This document shows, piece after piece, positions 1 through 6,297 of a DNA stretch of 6,297 nucleotides (position 1 is its first letter; the number at the start of each line of letters is the position of its first letter). A program made the position numbers and the translations under genes. This DNA comes from Pseudomonadota bacterium (GTDB lineage Bacteria > Bdellovibrionota_B > Oligoflexia > Silvanigrellales > Silvanigrellaceae), in assembly GCA_027490595.1 (NCBI GenBank), contig JAIXXU010000128.1:1-6297 (forward strand), in the 5' to 3' direction. Under the pieces are notes generated by a model. That model saw only the letters and a list, made by a program, of their open reading frames with translations. It made no database searches and was not told the DNA's origin.

Positions 1-1
1 A

Positions 2-727
2 AATACATTTAGTATTACTGGTTCAGAGGCTCTTTGCCAAAATCTGTTCTATTTTAATAAAGATAAAATAATTTTTTATAATCCTTCAAAATATCTTACA
101 ACATATATGAAGTGCCGGGTTGAGATTTCTAATGCTTTTAGTTCAAATATTTCAGTTTATAACTTTGTATTTAATAAAACGTTCGAAAGCTGGTGCACAG
201 AAAAAAGCAATGATACCGCTATAAGTCATACAGTTAGCGCTATTTTGGCTTTCTTTGATTCAAAAACATGTTCATCTGAAACTATGAATACAATAAATAA
301 AGCTCGTATGATAAGTTTATCTCATCAAAAAATTGAAGATCTTTCACCGCTTTCTTCCTTGGTTCATTTACGATCTTTATGGCTTGATAATAATTCCATC
401 GATGATACCACGCCTCTATCTTCCCTTTATAAACTTGTTTTTTTGAGTTTAAATAACAATATGATCAATAATGCAGATAGCCTATCTATCCTCACCAATT
501 TGAAGTGGGTTTTTTTAAACAATAACCAAATTTCAAATATTGATTTTCTTAAAAATTTAAATCATTTAAAGTTTGTAAGTTTGAATAAAAATTTATTAAC
601 AAACATGGAGACTTTAGAAAATATCCCCAAATTTAGCCACTATATAGCTAAAGACAATCCATTTTACGTCAATACAAAAAATAAGCATACGTCAAATATG
701 AAAGATACCCGTATTTCAATTAAATAA
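2..727 (+). CDS. Leucine-rich-repeat protein, 5' end outside the window
   Basis: This is the C-terminal 241 residues of a leucine-rich-repeat (LRR) protein. The frame is open from base 2 to the TAA at 725-727. The first in-frame ATG, at 107, has no Shine-Dalgarno sequence before it, and 35 sense codons precede it, so I treat the gene as cut by the window edge. Numbering from that Met, residues 66-175 form five consecutive 22-residue LRR units with the pattern LxxLxLxxNxIxxxxxLxxLxx, as in SDS22/internalin-type proteins. They are capped by a segment ending in DNPF and a polar Lys/Asn-rich tail. The region before the repeats has four cysteines (two at Met-numbered positions 30 and 55), which could form disulfides if the protein is exported. 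The signal-peptide region is not visible. LRR arrays of this type are protein-binding scaffolds; the partner cannot be told from sequence. mutM follows 23 bases downstream on the same strand, so co-transcription is possible. Confidence 0.85.
   Translation, partial: NTFSITGSEALCQNLFYFNKDKIIFYNPSKYLTTYMKCRVEISNAFSSNISVYNFVFNKTFESWCTEKSNDTAISHTVSAILAFFDSKTCSSETMNTINKARMISLSHQKIEDLSPLSSLVHLRSLWLDNNSIDDTTPLSSLYKLVFLSLNNNMINNADSLSILTNLKWVFLNNNQISNIDFLKNLNHLKFVSLNKNLLTNMETLENIPKFSHYIAKDNPFYVNTKNKHTSNMKDTRISIK
302..631 (+). repeat. Five tandem 22-residue LRR units (5 x 66 nt)
   Basis: The array consists of five units of exactly 22 codons each, beginning at 302, 368, 434, 500 and 566. Each unit carries the hydrophobic LxxLxL strand, then an Asn-rich turn (DNN, NNN, NNN or NKN in units 2-5) and a later LxxL helix-side motif. 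The first unit has SHQ in place of the Asn turn and reads as the entry repeat. The fifth is less regular and leads into the cap. The repetition is at protein level; the DNA of the units has diverged, so this is not a recent tandem duplication. Confidence 0.85.
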
Positions 728-750
728 CCTGAGTTTGTTAAAGAAAAAGT

Positions 751-1566
751 ATGCCTGAACTACCAGAAGTGCAAATGTTTGCAAATTCCATACAAGCTAA
801 TTACTGCGGTTCCAAGATTGAAAAAATAATATTTCACAGAGATAACTTGCGCTTTATTTTAGATAAAAAAAAGCTAACTCAAATTTTTTTTAAAAATAGT
901 CTGTTGCAAAAATGCTTTCGAGTGGGAAAGCAACTTGTTTTACAAACAGATACGGGTTGTGCTTTGGTAAGTCTGGGAATGACGGGTTCATTTCATCAAG
1001 CGACTGATATTTTACCTGAAAAACATCAACATATCACCATTTTTTTCCAGGGTAAAAAACCATTAGCCTACATAGACCCAAGACGTTTTGGTTCATGGAC
1101 TACTTATAATCCCGATAAATTTTGTACGATAGCAGATCCTTTAAATAGTGAGGATTTACAAAGTTTTTTTAATTCTAATAAATTTTTTGAAACACAACGA
1201 AGTGTAAAAGATATTTTAATGGATCAAAAACATATAGGTGGTCTTGGAAATATCTATGTGCTTGAAGCATTATTTAGGGCAAAAATACATCCACTATGCC
1301 CCTGCAATCAAATAACTAAAAAAGAGAAAAAATCTCTTAGTATAATTATTCCAGCTATTCTAAATAAAGCAATAGAACTCAAGGGTTCAAGTATCAAAAG
1401 TTATCAAACCATGGAAAAAGAATTGGGTTCATTTCAACGTCATCATTTAGTTTATAATCGTCATAATCAAGCATGCTCTGGCTATAAATGTAAAGGCACT
1501 ATTTTAAGAATACCACAAAATGGTCGAAGTAGTTGGTATTGTTCTCAATGCCAACGAGAACGTTAA
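751..1566 (+). CDS. mutM: Formamidopyrimidine-DNA glycosylase / AP lyase (MutM, Fpg)
   Basis: Base-excision-repair enzyme that removes 8-oxoguanine and formamidopyrimidines from DNA and cleaves the abasic site by beta/delta elimination. The start is fixed by the family: the product begins MPELPEV, with Pro2 as the catalytic N-terminal nucleophile after Met removal and Glu3 as the acid. Other family landmarks are Lys60 in RVGKQL (the Lys57 equivalent), the intercalating-residue region at LGMTG (Met77) and DPRRFG (Arg111, Phe113). The helix-two-turn-helix is at about 152-181, with DQKHIGGLGNIYVLEALFRA inside it. A C-terminal zinc finger at about 242-267 includes the Arg259 of GRSS. The length of 271 residues is normal. 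The odd point is the zinc finger, which reads CX4CX16CX2C where the family is normally CX2CX16CX2C. The ribosome site is a weak AAAGA before ATG. Pro2, the H2TH and the zinc-finger Arg favour Fpg over Nei. Confidence 0.96.
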   Translation: MPELPEVQMFANSIQANYCGSKIEKIIFHRDNLRFILDKKKLTQIFFKNSLLQKCFRVGKQLVLQTDTGCALVSLGMTGSFHQATDILPEKHQHITIFFQGKKPLAYIDPRRFGSWTTYNPDKFCTIADPLNSEDLQSFFNSNKFFETQRSVKDILMDQKHIGGLGNIYVLEALFRAKIHPLCPCNQITKKEKKSLSIIIPAILNKAIELKGSSIKSYQTMEKELGSFQRHHLVYNRHNQACSGYKCKGTILRIPQNGRSSWYCSQCQRER

Positions 1567-1703
1567 TTCAGTACTCTACGAAATTTTTTTTTATGTTCTT
1601 ACCTTTAAACCAGAGCCAAAGAAAATTTCAATAAAAAATTTGAAAAATTCAACTTAAAAAGTGTTAAAATTTATGATCAAAGTATTTCGAAGGCAGTAGA
1701 GTT

Positions 1704-1730
1704 TTGACTTAATTAAATTTAACATATAAA
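1704..1730 (+). promoter_or_regulatory. Candidate sigma70-type promoter for uup
   Basis: TTGACT at 1704-1709 matches the -35 consensus at five of six bases, and TATAAA at 1725-1730 matches the -10 at five of six. The 15-base spacer is shorter than the usual 16-18, which lowers confidence. A second candidate lies upstream: an extended -10, TGTTAAAAT, at 1662-1670, with TTGAAA at 1640-1645 at a long 19-base spacing. In such AT-rich DNA matches of this kind arise by chance, so this is a suggestion based on position between mutM and uup. Confidence 0.35.
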
Positions 1731-1751
1731 AGAAAATAGAAAAAGTTTTTC

Positions 1752-1775
1752 CATTATTCTATAGAAAGAATAATG
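1752..1775 (+). promoter_or_regulatory. Perfect 9-bp inverted repeat in the uup leader
   Basis: CATTATTCT (1752-1760) and AGAATAATG (1767-1775) are exact reverse complements around a 6-base loop, ATAGAA. The second arm ends 53 bases before the uup ATG. It lies just after a 13-base palindrome, GAAAAAGTTTTTC, at 1739-1751. If the promoter at 1704-1730 is real, both elements sit in the early transcribed leader, where an operator or an RNA hairpin could act. The stem has only two G-C pairs and no uninterrupted T-run after it, so it is a poor intrinsic terminator. Its function is unknown; the pairing itself is plain in the sequence. Confidence 0.45.
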
Positions 1776-1828
1776 TAGTTTTAATCTCTAATTCATAATT
1801 TATATCTGCATTACAAAAGGTTCTAAAA

Positions 1829-3904
1829 ATGAGCATTAGTCCTCCATATTTAACGTGCCATGAACTTCATGCTTCTTATGACTCAAAAGTTCTCTTTGAA
1901 AATCTTTCTTTTGCTGTTCATCCAGGTGAACGATGGGGTATAATTGGCCCAAATGGTGCAGGAAAGTCGACTTTATTTAAGATGATAAAAGGAGACTTAA
2001 AACCTGACAAAGGTTCAATATCTTTACGCAATAATACTCGTATTGCCTTCATCGATCAAAAAATTTCTATTGTCGAAGAGTTATCAGTTTTAGATGTTCT
2101 TAAAAACGCCCTGCCATTTGAATATGATTCAGAAGCTCAAATGAAACAAATTGAATTTGAAATCGAAAAACACAATCAGTTGGCAAATACAAACTTAAAT
2201 CTAGTTTACGATCCTCAATGGCAAGAAATATTGTCTGAACTAAATGAAAGGCTCTCAAATGTACCTGGTACACCAACAGAAAATATTATCCTAAGCGCAC
2301 TAAAACTAGGTCAGCTAGAAGATTTTTCAAGAAATCAATTTAAAAATCTATCAGGAGGACAGCAAAAGAAAGTACAAATTATTTGTGCTCTTTTAAAAAA
2401 TCCTCAACTTATTTTTCTTGACGAACCAACAAATCATTTAGACGTACAAACAGTTGAATGGCTTGAAGAATTTCTCCTAAAAATTGTAGAAAACGGATTT
2501 TCTCTTTTGGGTTTGAAAACTCCAGGCCAGGATTTAGAAGCAGTCTCTTTCGTCATAATTTCACATGATAGAGCTCTACTTGATACGTTAGTAAATAAAA
2601 TTTTAGAAATTGAAGACGGAGAAGCTCGCCAATTTGAAGGTAACTATGAGGCTTACACTGAAAAGAAATTAGATATTATGGCAATCAATGAAAAAGAATG
2701 CGCAAAAATGGCTAATACAATGAGACGTGAATTGGAGTGGCTTCGTTCAGGAACAAAGGCTCGAACAACAAAGCAGACAGCAAGAATAGCACGAGCGCAC
2801 AGCTTAGATAAAAACTTACAAAATAAACAAAGAAAATTAAATACAAATAAAAATACAGAGCTAGGATTCCAACCAAAAATCTCAAGCTTTGCAAGAGACA
2901 AAGATGATAATATAGTTGCAAAGCATTTAAATCTGGGTGATCAGGAACTAATTGCTATAAAAAATGCAAGTATTTCACATCCTGGTAAATCAAATTTTTT
3001 CTTATTCAAAAATTTAAATTTAGTTTTAAAACCAAAATCAAGAATTGCAATTTTAGGACATAACGGTTCAGGGAAATCTACCCTCTTAAATTTAATTTAT
3101 AATAAAACATCACCCATTCAGGGAGAAATTAAATACCACGAATTAGCAAAGCCGTCTTACTTTGATCAAAAACGTTATCAATTATCACTTGATGATACAG
3201 TAAGAGAAGTTATTTCTCATAAGGGAGATCAAGTCTTTTTTGATGGAAAATACATACATATAATGAGTTACTTGGAAAAGTTTTTATTTAGCAAGTACGA
3301 TGCTAACAGAAAAATAATTGATTTATCTGGAGGCGAGCAAGCAAGACTTCTGTTAGCAAAATTAATGCTAGAGCAAGGAAACGTTCTTATTCTTGATGAA
3401 CCTACAAATGATTTAGATATTCCCACACTTCAAGTATTAGAAAAAAATTTACTAGAATTTAAGGGCGCAGTTATTTTTACAAGTCACGATCGATATTTTA
3501 TGCAAAGAGTTTCTACCTCTGTCATAGCTTACACAGGCAGCAACCAAGAGCAATCATTTTGGCAAATTTATGCTGATTTAAACCAAGCCCTAGAACAAGT
3601 TAATGCTCAGCAGTCTTTAGAAAAAGGAAACAAGGACAAAATACCAAACAAGAAAGAGGAAAGTTCCTCAGACATACAGCAAAATAACAAAAAGAAGCTT
3701 TCCTTTAAGCATCAAAAAGAATTTGAGGCCTTGGAACAACGAATTTCACAGTTAGAAACTATAATTAATAAACATACAGAAGACTTAAATCGCATATATT
3801 CTGAAAACCTATCCTATGAAAAAACAAAGGAAATAAGCGATAAAATCGAATATTTTCAAAAAGAGTTAGAATCATGTTATGAAAAATGGGGAGAGTTTAT
3901 TTAA
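1829..3904 (+). CDS. uup: ABC-F family ATPase, Uup type
   Basis: Soluble ABC-F protein with two ATPase domains and no membrane segments. Family members act on the ribosome; Uup also binds DNA and in E. coli influences precise excision of transposons and replication intermediates. Domain 1 has Walker A GPNGAGKST (40-48), signature LSGGQ (174-178), Walker B ending LDEPTNHLD (197-205) and the H-loop SHDR (His246). A basic interdomain linker (about 280-330) contains ELEWLRSGTKARTTKQ, typical of Uup. Domain 2 has Walker A GHNGSGKST (410-418), signature LSGGE (499-503), LDEPTNDLD (522-530) and SHDR (His553). The tail at about 600-691, with KKLSFKHQKEFEAL, a coiled coil and a final YEKWGEF, is the Uup C-terminal domain and separates it from EttA, YbiT and YheS. 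Both catalytic Glu residues are present. About 18 extra residues lie between Walker B and the H-loop of domain 1. AAAGG (1816-1820), 8 bases before ATG, supports the start. It overlaps the convergent gene by 4 bases. Confidence 0.92.
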   Translation: MSISPPYLTCHELHASYDSKVLFENLSFAVHPGERWGIIGPNGAGKSTLFKMIKGDLKPDKGSISLRNNTRIAFIDQKISIVEELSVLDVLKNALPFEYDSEAQMKQIEFEIEKHNQLANTNLNLVYDPQWQEILSELNERLSNVPGTPTENIILSALKLGQLEDFSRNQFKNLSGGQQKKVQIICALLKNPQLIFLDEPTNHLDVQTVEWLEEFLLKIVENGFSLLGLKTPGQDLEAVSFVIISHDRALLDTLVNKILEIEDGEARQFEGNYEAYTEKKLDIMAINEKECAKMANTMRRELEWLRSGTKARTTKQTARIARAHSLDKNLQNKQRKLNTNKNTELGFQPKISSFARDKDDNIVAKHLNLGDQELIAIKNASISHPGKSNFFLFKNLNLVLKPKSRIAILGHNGSGKSTLLNLIYNKTSPIQGEIKYHELAKPSYFDQKRYQLSLDDTVREVISHKGDQVFFDGKYIHIMSYLEKFLFSKYDANRKIIDLSGGEQARLLLAKLMLEQGNVLILDEPTNDLDIPTLQVLEKNLLEFKGAVIFTSHDRYFMQRVSTSVIAYTGSNQEQSFWQIYADLNQALEQVNAQQSLEKGNKDKIPNKKEESSSDIQQNNKKKLSFKHQKEFEALEQRISQLETIINKHTEDLNRIYSENLSYEKTKEISDKIEYFQKELESCYEKWGEFI

Positions 3905-4353
3905 TCCCTGGGAACTCTAGCTGTGAATTTATCAAATGCGGCAGCAAATTGTTTTTTATCTTTGTCCGAAAAAGAAGACGGCCCACCCTGAATAATTCTT
4001 CCCTCACGTAATACTTGTAAATAATTTCTCATGGATAATTTCTCAGAAATAGATTCACTTGTATACTGCTCACCCCTTGGATTAATTGCTACGCAATTCT
4101 TTTTTACAACAATATCTGCAAAAGGAATATCTGCTGTTACAACCAAGTCTTGCGGGTGCAACTGTTCTGAAATATAAAAATCTGCTTCATCAAATTTTTT
4201 TTCAACGACTATCAAATGCAAATATTCTGAAGAAGGAATTTTGAGATATGAATTCGCAACAAAATATGTATGCACTTTTAATCTTATGGCAGCCTTATAT
4301 ACAATCTCTTTAATGGCATTTGGACAAGCATCTGCATCAATCCATATTTTCAT
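3901..4353 (-). CDS. yaiI: YaiI/YqxD family protein (UPF0178, DUF188)
   Basis: Complete 150-residue member of the YaiI/YqxD family, which has a PIN/NYN-like nuclease fold but no settled function. Family landmarks, all visible: N-terminal IDADACPN (5-12) with Asp6 and Asp8, FDEADFYI (54-61), DLVVTADIPFAD (69-80), NPRGEQYT (91-98), the MRN segment (108-110), and GGPSSFSDKDKKQF (123-136). The acidic residues Asp6, Asp8, Asp58, Asp75 and Asp80 are where a metal site would be expected in a PIN-like fold; that role is inference. The length is typical. The ribosome site is weak (AGGG about 11 bases before ATG). The gene lies 35 bases downstream of the helicase gene on the same strand, with no hairpin between, so it is probably the last gene of that operon. 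The symbol is used at family level; yqxD is the Bacillus name. Confidence 0.93.
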   Translation of the reverse strand: MKIWIDADACPNAIKEIVYKAAIRLKVHTYFVANSYLKIPSSEYLHLIVVEKKFDEADFYISEQLHPQDLVVTADIPFADIVVKKNCVAINPRGEQYTSESISEKLSMRNYLQVLREGRIIQGGPSSFSDKDKKQFAAAFDKFTARVPRD

Positions 4354-4388
4354 AGCTTAAAAAACCCTGTGTTTAATGACTCCAAACG

Positions 4389-6296
4389 CTATTTAGCCTC
4401 TTGTTTTTCATCTTCTTCAAGAAGCATTCTATTTCGTGCGTCTAAGGGGTCTCTCATCAGGATTTTCCAGAGTCTTTTAGCCTGTGCAGCAATAGCTGGT
4501 GAAAGCTCATCAAGTCTGGCACAGCTTTGCAAAAATGTAGCAAATCGAAAAAGAACATTCATGCAGTCACCATCAGAAAAATATTTTGAAGAGTGATCAG
4601 CAATAAGCTCTTGCCATGTTGTTTTTGGATTTAGCCAATGTTTCACAATAGATGCTGCACCATAATTAAACTCTCTAAATACGATCTCACCTGTTGAATT
4701 AGGAATACGCCTATTTTTAATTTCATCATAATGATCTGGAAAAAGATGGTACGGATAATAGGTGTCAATCAAAGAGTGTATATTTAGATCATGAAGAAAC
4801 GTCATATCGGCATGAGTAGTGGGAACTTCTTTAAAATGTGCTGCACCGAAGGCTGCCATGGCTTGAAGATAATCAAAGAAAGTCTCATGGGTAATTGTAC
4901 CTTCCGCGAGCCATTGAGCAATGATGAGTCCTCCAGCTTGGGGAAAATAGCGTGATATATTTCCCATAGTTGTAGGTACTTCTCCATCTAAAGCTCCTAT
5001 GGCGTGTAAATGACCCACAATGGAATCAATAGCACTATGTTTTTTCTTGGAGGGCTCGTGACCTAGTGAGCGCATATAAAATGATTTTTCATAAAACTCA
5101 TGAAGGTAATTTATATTTTTGTGAACACCTAAGATGCTCAAGATAGTTGTGGGATCAATTTTAAGAGAACTTTTACAAACCTCTCTTGATTTTGGTGATT
5201 GTTTAACAAATCGTCCGACATCAAACCATAATGAAAAACCTTGTGCATCACGCCCTCTTCTACCAGCGCGTCCGAGCATTTGCATAATTTCTGTATTGGA
5301 ATATGAAGTATCTCCACCTTCGCTTGGCCTATGGGTATCTGTAATATAAGCACTTCTAACGGCAAAATTCACACCAAGACTTATTCCCATTGTTCCGCAA
5401 CAAATTCTGAGTAAACCTTCCTTAAGCAAGGATTCAATGGCAACCCGACCTGGGGGAATCATGCCACTGTGATGGTAGGCAATACCAAATCTTGCGATAA
5501 GACGTTTTAATTCCTGAGGTACATACTCCCAGCCAGCTAAATTTTTTAAACGAGCATCTAATTTTGCTTTGAATTCTGAACTCATGGGGGCTTTCACAAA
5601 ACGAGCAAAAGCTTGCGCGAACCCTTCTACATCTGCTCGTCTTCCAGCATAAATAACCAAAGGCCCCAAGTTTAGCTCAAGAGCATCATTGATACCGGCA
5701 GCATGATCCAAATAATATTCTTTGTTTCTAAATGGTGGCTGAGATTGATACATACGATTCGCTTGATGAACAAGGGTTTGTAGTTCAACTTTGTTTAAGT
5801 TTAATAGACTTGCCAAAATCCAACCATAATTTTTACAATAAACCACATGTTCAAGAGGAACAGGTCTTTTGGTCACTCTAATGACTTTTGATTCAACTCC
5901 TGTCAATGCAGTCATCCAAGACGCAAAATCTTCGCTATTTGGGACGCTGGCAGAGAGTAAAATAAGTTGACTGCCTGGCGGTGTTAGAATTAGGGACTCT
6001 TCCCAAGCACTACCCCGGCTATCGTCCTGTAAATAATGATATTCGTCATAAACAACTACTTTTCTGCGCATGTCAGGTTCAATGCCAAGTAAACTGTTTC
6101 GATAAGTTTCTAGGGTAGCAAGAATGATGGGGGCTCTTAAATTCTCTTTGAAATCACCTGTATTGATGCCTACTTTTTCTCGTCCATAGACTTCCGTAAA
6201 CTCTCGGTATTTATCATTGCTTAAGCTTTTTACAGGACTTGTGTAAATAAGCTGCATACCTTCTTTTAATTTATATTCAAGAAGTGCCTCAATTAC
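4389..6296 (-). CDS. Ski2-like DExH-box helicase, 5' end outside the window
   Basis: Superfamily 2 helicase of the Ski2-like group (relatives: Ski2, Mtr4, mycobacterial HelY), expected to unwind RNA or DNA using ATP. The frame is open to the right edge. The 13 codons before the Met at 6257 read as the conserved stretch leading into motif Ia, so that Met is internal and motif I (Walker A) lies outside the window. Numbered from that Met: motif Ia TSPVKSLSNDKYREF (6-20), Ib around INTGD to LETYRN (31-54), motif II DEYHYLQDD (71-79), motif III as SAS (102-104), RPVPLEH (131-137), a motif IV region VIYAGRR (201-207), YHHSGMIPPGR (261-271), motif V region ISLGVNF (292-298), and motif VI QMLGRAGRRGR (326-336). 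Residues about 360-622 follow the core; I do not recognise their fold, and they end in a charged tail rich in Glu. GC content is visibly higher than in the left-hand genes. yaiI follows 35 bases downstream. Confidence 0.93.
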   Translation of the reverse strand, partial: VIEALLEYKLKEGMQLIYTSPVKSLSNDKYREFTEVYGREKVGINTGDFKENLRAPIILATLETYRNSLLGIEPDMRRKVVVYDEYHYLQDDSRGSAWEESLILTPPGSQLILLSASVPNSEDFASWMTALTGVESKVIRVTKRPVPLEHVVYCKNYGWILASLLNLNKVELQTLVHQANRMYQSQPPFRNKEYYLDHAAGINDALELNLGPLVIYAGRRADVEGFAQAFARFVKAPMSSEFKAKLDARLKNLAGWEYVPQELKRLIARFGIAYHHSGMIPPGRVAIESLLKEGLLRICCGTMGISLGVNFAVRSAYITDTHRPSEGGDTSYSNTEIMQMLGRAGRRGRDAQGFSLWFDVGRFVKQSPKSREVCKSSLKIDPTTILSILGVHKNINYLHEFYEKSFYMRSLGHEPSKKKHSAIDSIVGHLHAIGALDGEVPTTMGNISRYFPQAGGLIIAQWLAEGTITHETFFDYLQAMAAFGAAHFKEVPTTHADMTFLHDLNIHSLIDTYYPYHLFPDHYDEIKNRRIPNSTGEIVFREFNYGAASIVKHWLNPKTTWQELIADHSSKYFSDGDCMNVLFRFATFLQSCARLDELSPAIAAQAKRLWKILMRDPLDARNRMLLEEDEKQEAK

Positions 6297-6297
6297 T

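Noticed and set aside
632..652. Inverted repeat TTTAGC / GCTAAA near the end of the LRR gene
   Set aside because: Only 6 bp, AT-rich, inside the coding region and not followed by a T-run; consistent with chance.
1584..1592. Nine-T run just after mutM as an intrinsic terminator
   Set aside because: I could not find a stable GC-containing stem directly before the T-run, and T-runs of this length are common in this DNA.
1593..1634. Short + strand reading frame of 13 codons between mutM and uup, a possible leader peptide
   Set aside because: It is preceded by a T-run with no ribosome site and lies upstream of both promoter candidates for uup, so it would not be in that leader. A frame this short is expected by chance.
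1673..1699. Eight-codon frame (MIKVFRRQ) as a leader peptide for uup
   Set aside because: No Shine-Dalgarno sequence, and it would start only 3 bases after the extended -10 candidate and before the better promoter candidate, so it is unlikely to be translated.
2653..2921. Two minus-strand open frames inside uup, one of them hydrophobic
   Set aside because: They are antisense to the Uup interdomain linker. The hydrophobicity comes from reading Lys- and Asn-rich codons backwards, and no ribosome site or family match supports them.
4369..5365. Open frames overlapping the helicase gene on both strands
   Set aside because: They lie within a long, strongly conserved helicase frame with continuous motifs, so they are shadows of it.

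Overview
The window is AT-rich bacterial DNA holding five protein-coding genes and no RNA gene, mobile element or CRISPR array that I can see. The organism is probably an AT-rich Gram-negative bacterium. The mix of an SDS22-type leucine-rich-repeat protein, a Uup-type ABC-F ATPase with the full C-terminal extension, and a bacterial Ski2-like helicase would suit the Bdellovibrio/Oligoflexia/Silvanigrella area. That placement is a low-confidence inference from gene content and base composition, because there is no rRNA or other marker.

Left part, + strand: the window opens inside a leucine-rich-repeat gene (to 727). Its reading frame is open all the way to the left edge, so the ATG at 107 is very likely internal. 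Twenty-three bases later comes mutM/fpg (751-1566), a complete formamidopyrimidine-DNA glycosylase of base excision repair with an unusual CX4C first zinc knuckle. A 262-base AT-rich gap (1567-1828) follows, with a candidate promoter and a perfect 9-bp inverted repeat. It leads into uup (1829-3904), a two-domain ABC-F ATPase with a C-terminal coiled coil.

Right part, - strand: a Ski2-like DExH helicase gene enters from the right edge (6296 down to 4389). After 35 bases it is followed by a YaiI/YqxD-family gene (4353 down to 3901), and the two probably form an operon. The yaiI and uup genes converge and overlap by 4 bases, sharing a TTAA that supplies both stop codons, so there is no room for a terminator between them.

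Functionally this is mostly housekeeping: oxidised-base repair (MutM), ribosome or DNA-structure maintenance (Uup), and probable RNA processing or unwinding (helicase), beside a PIN-like protein of unknown job and a protein-interaction LRR protein. Base composition steps from about 30% GC in the left genes to about 42% in the helicase, judged from hand counts of a few lines. I found no convincing sign of an undescribed multi-gene system. The points most worth a second look are the zinc-knuckle variant in MutM, the insertion in the first ATPase domain of Uup, the uup leader, and the helicase's uncharacterised C-terminal region.
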